Shown here piece after piece: positions 1 through 9,246 of a stretch of 64,000 nt of DNA. The notes under the pieces were generated by a model. That model searched no databases. It saw only the letters and a list, made by a program, of their open reading frames with translations, and had not been told where the DNA came from. The position numbers were made by a program, and so were the translations under genes. How positions within the stretch are numbered: position 1 is the first letter of the stretch; each line of letters begins with the position of its first letter. The DNA comes from Rhodobacteraceae bacterium HTCC2150 (lineage in GTDB: Bacteria > Pseudomonadota > Alphaproteobacteria > Rhodobacterales > Rhodobacteraceae), in contig AAXZ01000002.1 in assembly GCA_000169395.1 (NCBI GenBank), positions 186,001 to 250,000 on the forward strand, in the 5' to 3' direction.

Positions 1-130
1 CACCTTCGCGCAAATCGCGGGTAACACCGGGTTGGTCATCAACCAAAGCCAGACGTTTGCCCACAAGGCGATTAAAAAGTGTCGATTTGCCCACATTCGG
101 GCGGCCCACTATTGCGAGGGTAAAGCTCAT
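1..130 (-). CDS. der: Ribosome-associated GTPase Der (EngA), N-terminal fragment
   Basis: Only the first 43 codons lie in the window; the gene runs off the left edge. The N-terminus carries a P-loop (GRPNVGKST, residues 9-17) and the typical G2-region start ([10 protein letters not shown]) of the first G domain of Der, an essential double-GTPase needed for 50S ribosome maturation. The start is the ATG at 128-130. It is the last gene of a minus-strand group (YfgM-like, bamB, der), an order common in proteobacteria. The family call is firm even from this fragment. Confidence 0.9.
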
Positions 131-193
131 CGGTATTCTTTCAGGTCAGTCAGAGGGTGCGTCATACACCCATCTGTAGCAAACGCAACCAGA

Positions 194-1624
194 TCAACGA
201 TAAGCGAGCAGATTGCCAGATTTAGAAATTATGTACATTGTACCATTCACCACGATCGGCGCAGAGGCCGCACCTGAAGGCAAATCGGTTGTATAGGTCA
301 TATCACCGGACGCGGGGTCAAATGCTTTAAGAACCTTATCCTCAGAGGCGACCCAAATGCGACCACCGGCCAATACAGGACCGTAGTGACCAAATATGGC
401 GCGGCGCTTCTTGATTTTGTCACGCACAAAGTATGGCAATGAACGCGACCAGATAACCTCGCCTGTTTTTGCATCTAGTCTGACCAGTTGCGATTGATCT
501 GAAATCAAGAACAAAGAACCACCAGCAGGCCATACAGGGCCAATTGCCCCTTCATTTGCTGTCCAAATGCGCTCACCATTAAAGGCATCAATCGCCACAA
601 CACGGCCCGATGCGTTGCCAGTGTAAATCTTATTGCCGTCCAAAACAGGATCAGCGGTAATGTCTGTCACACCTGCATAGGCACGCCCACGACGTTCGCC
701 AGAAACCGTAGCGCGCCATGTGGTAATCCCACTTTTCCTAAGGGCCGCGGAAATTTCGCCGGAACCGAAAGGAAACACAACTGAACGATCTGTTATTGTG
801 GGCCCAGCGCCGCCAACACGCACGGATGTGCCCCCAAGACCGTTCATTTGCCATTTGATGCGGCCATCGTCAGTATCCAACGCCCAGCCACGCCCGTCAC
901 GCGATACCACATAAACCAATCCGCCGGAAATCGTGGCGGATCCAGTAACAGCCCCACCCGTTTTTTGACGCCAGATGATTGCGCCAGTTTTCAAATCCAT
1001 CGCAACAAGTTCACCAAAACCGGATGTTGCGAATAATTTGCCATCGCCAATAGACAGGGCACCGGGCGATGCCTGTCCCTCTTTGTCACTCGCAGGAACC
1101 AAGCTAACAGACCACGCGGCAACGCCTGCGCTTGTTGTTGCGGTCACCATTGCGCCTGTATCCATCGTATAAATCAAATTGCCCACAGCAACAGGATCAC
1201 CCGCAAAGCGTACTTTACGGTTCTCACCGGCACCAATGTCAGCGGACCAGATCAAAGATGGCGCACTGGATATTCCTGGGTGTTGAATACGATGTGTCTG
1301 CGCACCGTTCTTATGTGTCCACGAGGCATGATTTTTGATGGCTGGCAATTTTATTGCCTTAGGTTCACCCACCATCTCGGTGCGCGCGCCAAACAATCTT
1401 ACATCAGGCAAAATGGGCTTAACCCGACTAGGGTTAGCGCCCGCTTCTATTTCGGCTTTTACCCGTGCCTCTTCTTCGGCAGCGGCAACTTCACCACCCT
1501 TGGCAACGTCTTCAAGCGGCGCGCGAACATTAAATCTTGGCCCGGCAAAAATCTCTTCTCGTTCAGAACATCCCATGACAACGCTGGCAACCAGCAAGGA
1601 GGATAAGTAGAAGGAGTTTTTCAA
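194..1624 (-). CDS. bamB: Outer membrane assembly lipoprotein BamB (PQQ-like beta-propeller)
   Basis: This 476-residue protein has a lipoprotein signal ending in VVMGC (Cys19), so it should be lipidated and face the periplasm. From about residue 100 to the end it is made of repeated beta-propeller blades of the PQQ type (recurring 'AIDAFNGERIW'-like strands), the fold of BamB, which helps BamA fold outer membrane beta-barrels. The apparent start is TTG at 1624, preceded by AAGAGG at a suitable distance; no ATG fits ahead of the signal peptide. It sits between the YfgM-like gene and der, which supports BamB over a quinoprotein dehydrogenase. Confidence 0.88.
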   Translation of the reverse strand: MKNSFYLSSLLVASVVMGCSEREEIFAGPRFNVRAPLEDVAKGGEVAAAEEEARVKAEIEAGANPSRVKPILPDVRLFGARTEMVGEPKAIKLPAIKNHASWTHKNGAQTHRIQHPGISSAPSLIWSADIGAGENRKVRFAGDPVAVGNLIYTMDTGAMVTATTSAGVAAWSVSLVPASDKEGQASPGALSIGDGKLFATSGFGELVAMDLKTGAIIWRQKTGGAVTGSATISGGLVYVVSRDGRGWALDTDDGRIKWQMNGLGGTSVRVGGAGPTITDRSVVFPFGSGEISAALRKSGITTWRATVSGERRGRAYAGVTDITADPVLDGNKIYTGNASGRVVAIDAFNGERIWTANEGAIGPVWPAGGSLFLISDQSQLVRLDAKTGEVIWSRSLPYFVRDKIKKRRAIFGHYGPVLAGGRIWVASEDKVLKAFDPASGDMTYTTDLPSGAASAPIVVNGTMYIISKSGNLLAYR

Positions 1625-1668
1625 TTTTCAGCGCCTCTTGGTTATTTACTTAATAGCCGTTCTTTGAA

Positions 1669-2316
1669 CTATGCCTTTGGTTCTGCTCCCAAAGCAACAA
1701 TCAACTGTGTTACGCGTTGACGCAAGTCAGTGGTCAGGGATTGTTCCGACAATAATTCTTGCAAAATCACAAGCGCACCTTCGACATCACCTGTTTCAAC
1801 GAGCACGACCGCCTTTTGTTCCAAAGCAATCAAACGAAACGCTTTTCCAGGTACAGCAAGTGCATCAAGCATGTCGATACGATCGGCAGCCGGTGCATCC
1901 GCGCCTTGCAACATCACCAATTTAAGACGGGCCAAATCTTTGTAAATCTCTTCGGCATCTGCATTGTCAATAATTGCAGTTAACGAGGCAATTGCTGCTG
2001 GCTTGTCGTTGTTTGCCGCTGCAGCACCTTGCAACAGGGTAATGATTTCAGCTGAAGGTCCTTCTGCCCCGATTTCACCAAGGGCTGCACGTTGATCTGC
2101 ACGATCCTCAATGCTGAGTGCCGCCATTGTGGCGTCACCCAAACCCTGAGCGGCTGATTGCGCCGATGCCTTGCTATATTCATTGTAGGCTGCACCGCCA
2201 ACAAGAACGACCACTGCAACAGCAGCAATCCAGCCGTATTTACGCAAATATGTGTACAGTTGGTCGCGCCGTACTTCTTCGTTCACTTCATCAATAAAGC
2301 TGTCGGTATTGCTCAC
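1669..2316 (-). CDS. YfgM-like tetratricopeptide membrane protein
   Basis: This 215-residue protein has a short cytoplasmic N-terminus ending in a conserved 'VRRDQLYTYLRKYGW' type segment, one transmembrane helix (about residues 29-45) and a periplasmic alpha-helical TPR-like region. That is the architecture of YfgM (DUF2133), an ancillary SecYEG subunit linking the translocon to periplasmic chaperones. The start is a GTG at 2316 with GAGG upstream. It is the first gene of the YfgM-bamB-der group and diverges from the RND efflux genes. Confidence 0.82.
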   Translation of the reverse strand: MSNTDSFIDEVNEEVRRDQLYTYLRKYGWIAAVAVVVLVGGAAYNEYSKASAQSAAQGLGDATMAALSIEDRADQRAALGEIGAEGPSAEIITLLQGAAAANNDKPAAIASLTAIIDNADAEEIYKDLARLKLVMLQGADAPAADRIDMLDALAVPGKAFRLIALEQKAVVLVETGDVEGALVILQELLSEQSLTTDLRQRVTQLIVALGAEPKA

Positions 2317-2525
2317 GTTCTTGCCTCGCGGAATTTAGTTTCCACCCTCTTAAACTGAACGATCCATACTGCCAAGCCCTACAGGGTTTTTAAGGCTTCA
2401 ACTGCGACAAGTTAATTGGTTGAGGTCACCTTGAATACCCTATAATCTAAACTATGTAGTTCAGAACAAACTTTAGGTTCAACTGACCCGGCCATAGCCC
2501 ATTTAAAAATCTCGAAAGACAACCT

Positions 2526-3851
2526 ATGCGTATTTTCTCAATTATTTCTGCTATTTTGGTCGTAATTGCCCTGTATTTGATGGTTTTTGAACGGGAACGC
2601 GTTTTTGCGTTTGCTGGTCGTGACGCCCCTTCTGAGACGGAAACAGTTGAATCGGCGGCGCCAGTAACGGCAGCATCGCGTCGAAATGACAAAGGCGAAA
2701 CCAAGGTTTCGGTTGTTGCAATCAAATCAATTGCACAAACAATCGACAGCGCGGTGGTGTTGCGTGGCCGGACCGAAGCCATGCGTCAGGTTGTTGTGCG
2801 CTCGGAAACTTCTGGTCTTATTATCTCAGATCCGCTTCGTGCAGGAACGCAAGTAAACGCTGATGATGTGTTGTGCCAAATTGATCCAGGTACGCGTCAA
2901 ACCGCATTGGCTGAAAGCAAAGCACGCTTGTTAGAAGCGCAAGCGCGTTTGCCAGAAGCAGAATCGCGCCTCCCATCCGCCCGTGCCGTAGTTGATGAGG
3001 CGAATGCTCGTGTGATTGAGGCGCAAGCCCGTGTTGCCGAAGCTGAAATCAACGAAACCGCCGCCTCACGTTTAAGTAAGGATGGCTTCGCCTCTGAAAC
3101 GCGGGTGAAGTCTGCGCGCGCCGCATTAGAATCTGCACGCGCCGGTGTTGTGGCCGCTAAATCAAACTTGGCCGCATCGTCATCCGGCATTGCCAGCGCA
3201 AATTCAGGCATCGAGGCCGCACGCGCGGGTATTCTGGCCGCTGAAGCGCGTGTCGCGAGTGCCGAAAAGGCCATTGAACAACTTACGATTACAGCACCGT
3301 TTGCAGGGCTTTTGGAAACCGACACCGCTGAAATCGGCAGCCTACTGCAGCCAGGCGGCGAGTGTGCCACTGTAATACAGCTAAACCCCATCAAATTGGT
3401 TGGTTTCGTTCCTGAAACAGATGTTGCTCGTGTGAATCCAAAAGCAAATGCAGGGGCAGAATTGGCTGATGGGCAACGTGTTATCGGACAAGTTGGTTTT
3501 CTTTCACGATCAGCGGATGAAACAACACGAACATTCCGAGTTGAAATTTTGGCAGACAATATCGATTTGAAAATTCGCGATGGCCAAACAGCCACAATAA
3601 TCATTGAATCCGATGGTGCCAGCGCGCATTTGGTGCCGCAATCGGCACTTACGCTCAATGACAACGGGGAACTTGGTGTGCGTATCGCCAAAGACGATGT
3701 CGCGCGATTTGTCGGTGTTGAGATTATTCGCGACACCATCAAGGGTGTCTGGGTCAGCGGATTGCCACAAGAAGCCGATATTATCGTTGTTGGCCAAGAA
3801 TTCGTCACCGAGGGTGTCGCTGTTGCGGTCACCTTTAGAGAGGACATGTAA
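2526..3851 (+). CDS. RND efflux periplasmic adaptor (membrane fusion protein)
   Basis: This 441-residue adaptor has an N-terminal membrane anchor (residues 3-22), a lipoyl half-motif near residues 95-120, a long Ala/Glu/Arg-rich coiled-coil hairpin (about 130-225), the second lipoyl half ('ITAPFAGLLETD'), a beta-barrel and a C-terminal membrane-proximal domain. Such adaptors bridge an inner-membrane RND pump and an outer-membrane channel. Its stop overlaps the start of the pump gene by one base (TAATG), so the two are translationally coupled. No TolC-type channel gene is adjacent, so the channel is presumably encoded elsewhere. The substrate cannot be told from sequence. Confidence 0.9.
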   Translation: MRIFSIISAILVVIALYLMVFERERVFAFAGRDAPSETETVESAAPVTAASRRNDKGETKVSVVAIKSIAQTIDSAVVLRGRTEAMRQVVVRSETSGLIISDPLRAGTQVNADDVLCQIDPGTRQTALAESKARLLEAQARLPEAESRLPSARAVVDEANARVIEAQARVAEAEINETAASRLSKDGFASETRVKSARAALESARAGVVAAKSNLAASSSGIASANSGIEAARAGILAAEARVASAEKAIEQLTITAPFAGLLETDTAEIGSLLQPGGECATVIQLNPIKLVGFVPETDVARVNPKANAGAELADGQRVIGQVGFLSRSADETTRTFRVEILADNIDLKIRDGQTATIIIESDGASAHLVPQSALTLNDNGELGVRIAKDDVARFVGVEIIRDTIKGVWVSGLPQEADIIVVGQEFVTEGVAVAVTFREDM

Positions 3852-6800
3852 TGACTGGTATCGTTGATTGGGCCGCCGCCCGTGCGCGGATGGTCTTGGC
3901 CTTTATCGTACTGTCCATTTCGGCTGGTGCGTTTGCCTATGCCACCCTTCCTAAAGAGGGCGAACCTGACATTGAAATTCCGGCGTTGTTTGTTTCAGTG
4001 CCATTCCAAGGTATTTCGGCCGCTGACAGTGAAAAACTGTTGGTCAAGCCAATGGAAACCGAACTTGGCGATCTTGACGGGCTAAAAAGAATGTCAGGCA
4101 CGGCATCCGAAGGGTATGCCATCGTTGTCATGGAATTTGAATTTGGCTGGGACAAGGGTAAAACCTTGGCCAACGTGCGGGATCGCATGAACAAAGTCGA
4201 AGGCGGATTTCCACAAGGTGCGGACAAATACACCATCGATGAAATCAACTTTTCTGAGTTTCCGATCATCGTTGTAAATCTAACAGGCGCCCTCCCCGAA
4301 CGTACATTATTGAAATTTGCCAAAGACTTACAAGATGTCATTGAAGGCGAAGACGCCGTTCTAGAGGCCACGTTGGCAGGCCACCGCGATGAGATGCTTG
4401 AGGTAATCATCGATCCGCTAAAGCTAGAGGCGTATAACGTCACAGCCGGCGAACTGATCAACGTGGTGACAAACAATAACCTGTTGATCCCAGCTGGTGA
4501 AGTTGAAACAGAAAGCGGTACTTTTGCCGTTAAGATACCGTCGTCATTTGATGAACCACAAGATGTCTACAGTCTGCCGGTTAAAACAAATGGTGATCGT
4601 GTGATTACATTGGGTGACCTTGCTGAAATCAAGTTAACCTTTGAAGATCGACAAGGCACTGCACGGTTCAACGGGGAACCAACCGTAGCCTTACAGGTCG
4701 TCAAACGCAAAGGTTTCAACCTGATTCATACAGCAGAACGCGTTAATGAATTGGTTAAAATAGAATCCGCAAAATGGCCTGCCGATTTGCAACAAGCCAT
4801 TGTCGTGGGCACTTCGCTTGATCAATCTCGCATCGTGAATTCTATGGTCAATCAGTTGCAAGGCTCAGTTCTGACCGCCATTGCATTGGTTATGATTGTG
4901 GTTTTGGCGGCCCTTGGCACGCGCTCAGCGCTGTTGGTCGGATTTGCAATTCCGACATCATTCTTGCTGTGCTTTGTTTTGCTGGCCCTCATGGGCATTA
5001 CCATTTCAAACATCGTCATGTTTGGCCTGATCCTTGCCGTTGGAATGTTGGTGGATGGGGCCATTGTTGTTGTTGAATACGCAGATCGCCGTATTCAAGA
5101 GGGCGTCGGCCCAATGAAAGCTTATGTCGAGGCCGCAAAACGCATGTTTTGGCCCATCGTCAGTTCAACGGCGACAACTCTTTGTGCCTTTTTGCCGATG
5201 CTATTCTGGCCAGGTGTTCCGGGTGAATTTATGGGCATGCTGCCTGTAACATTGATCTTTGTTCTCTCGGCATCCCTTGTTGTCGCTCTTGTTTATCTGC
5301 CTGTTATGGGTGGTGTTGCCGGTCGTTTCAGCCGTGGCATAGAAACCATATCGCATGCGTTGCAGATGCGGTTCCATTGGATTGTTCGCGCGCTTTTGGT
5401 TATCCCAGCGGTGATCTTTCTGTATGCAAGTATCCTTCAGGCCGTAAATCCCAATTTCATCGCGCCATTTGGTGCGATAATAGCCAATGCCAAAGCATCT
5501 GCACCGGGTATAGGCGCCGTTTTAGTATCGGTGCTATTTCAAGCCGTTCCATTTATTCTTGCCGCTGCATTCATTTCCATCGCGTTAGGTGCCGCCAAAT
5601 TCCGTCCTCGCCCTAGCAAAGTCACCTCCGGTTACCGACGGGGTATCTTTGGCTGGTTCATCCATTTGATCGCTGGCAACCCCATTATGCCTTTGGTGAC
5701 CATGGGTGCTGTTTTCTTTTTTGTGGCGTCGGTGTTCAGCTATTTTGGCGAAAACAATAACGGCGTTGAATTCTTCGTTGAAAGTGAACCCGAACAGGCG
5801 ATCATTTACGTCCGTGCACGCGGCAATCTTTCCTTATCGGAAAAAGACGCATTGCTGAAAGACGCCGAAGAAATTGTCGTAAATGACCCTGGCATCCAGT
5901 CGGTATTTGCCTTTGCAGGTGCTGGTGGTTTGAACCAAAACACCGGCGGCGCAACTGCACCCGGTGATACGATCGGCCAAATGCAAATCGAGCTGATCCC
6001 ATGGGAGGAACGCCCATCTGCTGAAAACAAGCTGGGTCTTGCCACCACAGATTCCCAATATGATGGCGGATTGGTTTTAGATCGTATTGAACTGGCATTG
6101 AAAAAACAGCCCGGTGTGCAAATCGACATCCTAAATGCCGATCGTGGCCCTGCCTCGGGTAAACCTGTGCATCTGCGCCTGAAGGGTGATGATCGCGTTC
6201 TACTTGAACGTCTGACACGCGACATTCGAGCCGAATTTGATAAACTGCCTGGTCTAAGCGATATCGAAGATACACGCCCCCTACCCGGTATTGACTGGCA
6301 GATTGACGTCGATGTGGCCAAAGCCGGCCGATATGGCGCAGACGTAGCTACGGTTGGCGCAATGGTGCAAATGGTAACACGCGGCATTTTGCTGGACACC
6401 ATGCGCGTTGACAGTTCGGATGAGGAAATCGAAATTCGCGTTCGCCTGCCGGAAGAAGACCGCGTCCTATCAACATTGGACAGTCTAAAAGTACGCACGC
6501 CTACGGGGCTGGTTCCTTTGTCCAACTTTATCTCACGCAAACCAGTTAAGAAATTGGCCAAAATCGACCGTGTAGATCAAGTACGCAACTATGACATTAA
6601 GGCAGGCATTGAGCCCGGTCTTGTCAAAATCACTGATGCCGAAGGCGAAGTATTACAAATCACAGAGGCCGTTTTGACTGAAGAAGGTCAACCACTTGCG
6701 GCTGAGATCATAGAGAACGAATGGCTGGTTGTGCCAATTACCGCAAATGAGCGTATCGAAGCGATCACAGAGTGGCTGGATACATCTGACATTTTGCCAG

Positions 6801-7663
6801 ATGGTGTGAAATATGAATGGACAGGCGATCAAGAGGAACAAGCTGAAAGCCAAGCGTTCTTGGGCAAAGCCTTTCTAGGGGCTCTTGGGCTGATGTTCAT
6901 TATTTTGCTGGCGCAGTTCAACAGTATTTACAATTCAATCTTGGTACTTTTGGCGGTGGTTCTGTCCACCACTGGAGTTTTGATTGGTATGCTTGTGATG
7001 GATCAATCGTTTTCGATCATCATGACCGGAACTGGCATTGTGGCCCTTGCGGGTATCGTGGTGAACAACAACATTGTTTTGATTGATACCTATCAAGAAT
7101 ACGCCCGCTTTATGCCCAGAATTGAGGCGATCACCCGCACAGCCGAGGCCCGCATTCGCCCCGTTTTGCTGACCACCATCACAACAATGGCTGGTCTAAC
7201 GCCGATGATGTTTGGTCTGTCTTTTGACTTCCTCGTCGGTGGATCGTCTATCGACAGCCCAACAGCGCTTTGGTGGAAGCAACTGGCAACCGCTGTTGTC
7301 TTCGGCCTTGGTGTCGCGACTGTTCTGACATTGGTTGTAACCCCGTCCATGTTGGCGATCCGTGTTTGGTTCGTAACTTACGTGCGCGGCTTTGCACGCC
7401 TATTGGCCGTCCTTTCAATGGGCCGTGGCAGCCGTGCCGCCAACGATTGGGTTCTGCGCCGTCAAGCGCGACGCCTGCCACCACCCGTCATCGTTTGGGA
7501 TGATGGGCTATTGGAACCGGGCGTCGCCCTTAGCCACGAAGCACTCGCCAAGATTGAAGATCATTCTCCATCAAATGCCACAAGTGGCGAAACGTTGGCG
7601 ATTACAAATGATCCGATTAACGAAAACTTGGGCGGTGATTTCTCACTCGGCGATGCGGACTAA
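3851..7663 (+). CDS. RND efflux transporter, inner-membrane pump
   Basis: This is an RND-superfamily permease with the expected N-terminal helix, two large periplasmic loops and two blocks of membrane helices. The TM4 motif reads 'LVDGAIVVVEY', so only one of the two Asp residues of AcrB-type pumps remains. At 1270 residues it exceeds the usual 1030-1050. The excess lies in a hydrophobic insert of about residues 499-585 between the two halves, which looks like extra membrane helices, and in a polar C-terminal tail of about 80 residues. It follows its adaptor with a one-base overlap. Confidence 0.9.
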   Translation: MTGIVDWAAARARMVLAFIVLSISAGAFAYATLPKEGEPDIEIPALFVSVPFQGISAADSEKLLVKPMETELGDLDGLKRMSGTASEGYAIVVMEFEFGWDKGKTLANVRDRMNKVEGGFPQGADKYTIDEINFSEFPIIVVNLTGALPERTLLKFAKDLQDVIEGEDAVLEATLAGHRDEMLEVIIDPLKLEAYNVTAGELINVVTNNNLLIPAGEVETESGTFAVKIPSSFDEPQDVYSLPVKTNGDRVITLGDLAEIKLTFEDRQGTARFNGEPTVALQVVKRKGFNLIHTAERVNELVKIESAKWPADLQQAIVVGTSLDQSRIVNSMVNQLQGSVLTAIALVMIVVLAALGTRSALLVGFAIPTSFLLCFVLLALMGITISNIVMFGLILAVGMLVDGAIVVVEYADRRIQEGVGPMKAYVEAAKRMFWPIVSSTATTLCAFLPMLFWPGVPGEFMGMLPVTLIFVLSASLVVALVYLPVMGGVAGRFSRGIETISHALQMRFHWIVRALLVIPAVIFLYASILQAVNPNFIAPFGAIIANAKASAPGIGAVLVSVLFQAVPFILAAAFISIALGAAKFRPRPSKVTSGYRRGIFGWFIHLIAGNPIMPLVTMGAVFFFVASVFSYFGENNNGVEFFVESEPEQAIIYVRARGNLSLSEKDALLKDAEEIVVNDPGIQSVFAFAGAGGLNQNTGGATAPGDTIGQMQIELIPWEERPSAENKLGLATTDSQYDGGLVLDRIELALKKQPGVQIDILNADRGPASGKPVHLRLKGDDRVLLERLTRDIRAEFDKLPGLSDIEDTRPLPGIDWQIDVDVAKAGRYGADVATVGAMVQMVTRGILLDTMRVDSSDEEIEIRVRLPEEDRVLSTLDSLKVRTPTGLVPLSNFISRKPVKKLAKIDRVDQVRNYDIKAGIEPGLVKITDAEGEVLQITEAVLTEEGQPLAAEIIENEWLVVPITANERIEAITEWLDTSDILPDGVKYEWTGDQEEQAESQAFLGKAFLGALGLMFIILLAQFNSIYNSILVLLAVVLSTTGVLIGMLVMDQSFSIIMTGTGIVALAGIVVNNNIVLIDTYQEYARFMPRIEAITRTAEARIRPVLLTTITTMAGLTPMMFGLSFDFLVGGSSIDSPTALWWKQLATAVVFGLGVATVLTLVVTPSMLAIRVWFVTYVRGFARLLAVLSMGRGSRAANDWVLRRQARRLPPPVIVWDDGLLEPGVALSHEALAKIEDHSPSNATSGETLAITNDPINENLGGDFSLGDAD

Positions 7664-7728
7664 TCGTTCACCTGCATGTTCTTTACGCATTTGGCCATCA
7701 ACCGCCTTCCCTAATAAGTCAGGAATTT

Positions 7729-7764
7729 CCAGTCGGCCTTACTCACGTACGGTCGACTGGAATG
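7729..7764. terminator. Hairpin after the RND genes
   Basis: A perfect 9-bp inverted repeat (TTCCAGTCG and CGACTGGAA) extends inward by about 3 more pairs around a 12-base loop. It lies between the end of the RND pump gene and the convergent AhpD-like gene. No T-run follows on the plus strand, so it could be a Rho-independent terminator of weak type or simply an mRNA 3'-end stabiliser. Confidence 0.45.
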
Positions 7765-7787
7765 GTTAATTAAATTGACCTCGAGTC

Positions 7788-8231
7788 CTATTCAAATCGT
7801 GCATCTGGTACATGTCCAAAGCTAATAGCAAGACGGTTCCAAGCGTTCATTTGTGCAATAATCAACGTCAAATCCACGATCTGTTTTTTTGAAAAATGAT
7901 CGGCCAACGCATCATACATTTCTTTGGGCGCGCCAATTTCTGCGACCAATGTAACAGCTTCGGCCCACGCAAGGGCGGCTTTTTCTGCCGCATCAAAAAA
8001 TGGGCATTCCTGCCACACGACAAGACAATCAAGGCGTTGTTGCGTCTCGCCTGCCTTGCGCGCCTCATTTGTATGCAGATCAACGCAATAAACGCAGCCA
8101 TTGATCTGGGACACCCGTAATTCTACGACCGCCCGCAGACGTACACTAATCGATGCCATATCGTTTTTGGCTTTCGCCATACTGGCAATTGCAGGCCCAT
8201 TTATCGACACGTAATCAAGACGTTCAATCAT
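7788..8231 (-). CDS. AhpD-like / carboxymuconolactone decarboxylase family protein
   Basis: This 147-residue all-helical protein carries the redox motif CVYC (Cys46, Cys49) followed by His53, the CxxC...H signature of AhpD-type alkylhydroperoxidases. Members reduce peroxides or thiols in the cytoplasm; the exact substrate here is unknown. The ATG at 8231 has a strong AAGGAG upstream. It is divergent from the arsR-SRPBCC pair, whose operator-like palindrome lies in the shared intergenic region, so the three genes may be co-regulated (inference). Confidence 0.85.
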   Translation of the reverse strand: MIERLDYVSINGPAIASMAKAKNDMASISVRLRAVVELRVSQINGCVYCVDLHTNEARKAGETQQRLDCLVVWQECPFFDAAEKAALAWAEAVTLVAEIGAPKEMYDALADHFSKKQIVDLTLIIAQMNAWNRLAISFGHVPDARFE

Positions 8232-8305
8232 TTCATGCTCCTTATCGTTCTAGCAAAGGTACCATCCGCTTGGCCTTCTGAACAGTGACATCAATTGAAA
8301 CAACA

Positions 8306-8341
8306 ATTAAACCACTTGATTAATTAACTGATAGGTTTAAT
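8306..8341. promoter_or_regulatory. Composite palindrome, likely ArsR-type operator
   Basis: Two perfect 8-base arms (ATTAAACC at 8306-8313 and GGTTTAAT at 8334-8341) flank a centred perfect palindrome TTAATTAA (8320-8327), all sharing one axis. The element ends one base before the ATG of the ArsR-family regulator. This placement fits an autoregulatory operator of a dimeric winged-helix repressor. The geometry is seen directly; the binding protein is inferred. Confidence 0.6.
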
Positions 8342-8342
8342 A

Positions 8343-8693
8343 ATGACTCCCATGGAACATTCGGATCAACTAGACGCAGCCTTTGCAGCATTGGCCAACC
8401 CGACAAGACGCGCGATTTTGGCACAGCTTGCGGATAATGGCGAAGCAAGCGTAAACACCCTAGCTGCGCCGTTTGACATGAGCCTACCGGCAATTTCAAA
8501 ACACATTCGCGTACTGGAAAACGCAGGCCTAATTAAAAGGGGTCGAAACGCACAATTCCGCCCTTGTTCCTTGGACACCGAGCCACTTCAAAAAGTTACC
8601 GATTGGACAGACCAATACCGCCACATCTGGGAGGCGCGTTTTGACAAAATGGACAGTATTTTAAAAACAATGAAGGAAACAGAAAATGAATGA
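8343..8693 (+). CDS. ArsR-family winged-helix transcriptional regulator
   Basis: This 116-residue protein matches the ArsR/SmtB fold: an N-terminal helix with 'ALANPTRRAILAQLA', a recognition helix region 'MSLPAISKHIRVLENAGLI' (about residues 48-67) and a beta-wing. There is no cysteine cluster typical of metal sensors; such ArsR proteins paired with an AHSA1/SRPBCC gene are usually metal-independent repressors. It overlaps the SRPBCC gene by 8 bases, so they are co-translated, and it is preceded by a composite palindrome that probably serves for autoregulation. Confidence 0.92.
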   Translation: MTPMEHSDQLDAAFAALANPTRRAILAQLADNGEASVNTLAAPFDMSLPAISKHIRVLENAGLIKRGRNAQFRPCSLDTEPLQKVTDWTDQYRHIWEARFDKMDSILKTMKETENE

Positions 8694-9162
8694 TCAGCAA
8701 AAATGGGTTAAAATTCAGCGCGAATTTGATGCACCTATTGGTGATGTTTGGGCTATGTGGACCGATCCTGATAAGTTCAAACAATGGTACGGGCCAAAAG
8801 GCATGGCAATTCCAGTCGCCGAAATGGACTTAAGCGTTGGTGGCACACGCAAAATTTGCATGGAAATGAAAATGCCCGATCGCACCATGACCATGTGGAC
8901 AACGGGTGTTTTCAAAGAGGTGAATAGACCCACTCGTTTGGTTTACACCGAGGCCATGTGCCAAGAAGACGGAACATTGATCCCCCCACAAAGCATGGGC
9001 ATGCCAGAAGGTTACCCCGAATTTACCGAGGTGATTGTTGAACTGGCCGAGGTTGATGGCAAAACACTGATGACCATGGTGCACGTAGGCGTTCCAGAAG
9101 GCTCACCCGGTGCTGGCGGTTGGGGCCAAGCATTCGACAAGCTTGCCGAGCTGATTGCATAA
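8686..9162 (+). CDS. SRPBCC (AHSA1-like START-fold) domain protein
   Basis: This 158-residue protein has the AHSA1/SRPBCC pattern: 'IQREFDAPIGDVWAMWTDP' at the start, 'WYGPKGM' near residue 30, and a C-terminal helix after a Gly-rich turn (GAGGWGQAF). The fold forms a hydrophobic pocket for small ligands. Its ligand is unknown. The 8-base overlap with the ArsR-type regulator is the classic pairing of these two families, where the SRPBCC protein is usually a regulated partner. Confidence 0.88.
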   Translation: MNDQQKWVKIQREFDAPIGDVWAMWTDPDKFKQWYGPKGMAIPVAEMDLSVGGTRKICMEMKMPDRTMTMWTTGVFKEVNRPTRLVYTEAMCQEDGTLIPPQSMGMPEGYPEFTEVIVELAEVDGKTLMTMVHVGVPEGSPGAGGWGQAFDKLAELIA

Positions 9163-9182
9163 TCTGACGATTATTAAAACAA

Positions 9183-9215
9183 GATCAGTGGAACTGTATC
9201 ACAGTTCTGCTGATC
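9183..9215. terminator. Long hairpin between convergent genes
   Basis: The arms 9183-9197 and 9201-9215 can form a 15-pair stem (13 Watson-Crick pairs plus two adjacent G-U wobbles) closed by a 3-base loop. It lies between the SRPBCC gene and the convergent proline racemase-family gene. There is no downstream T-run on either strand, so it may act as a bidirectional 3'-end structure rather than a textbook intrinsic terminator. Confidence 0.5.
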
Positions 9216-9246
9216 ACACTGCTTTAACCGCGCACTCTCGTAAGGT

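Noticed and set aside
2897-3847. Long open frame on the minus strand opposite the RND adaptor
   Set aside because: It mirrors the coiled-coil coding region of the adaptor and has no ribosome site or family match.
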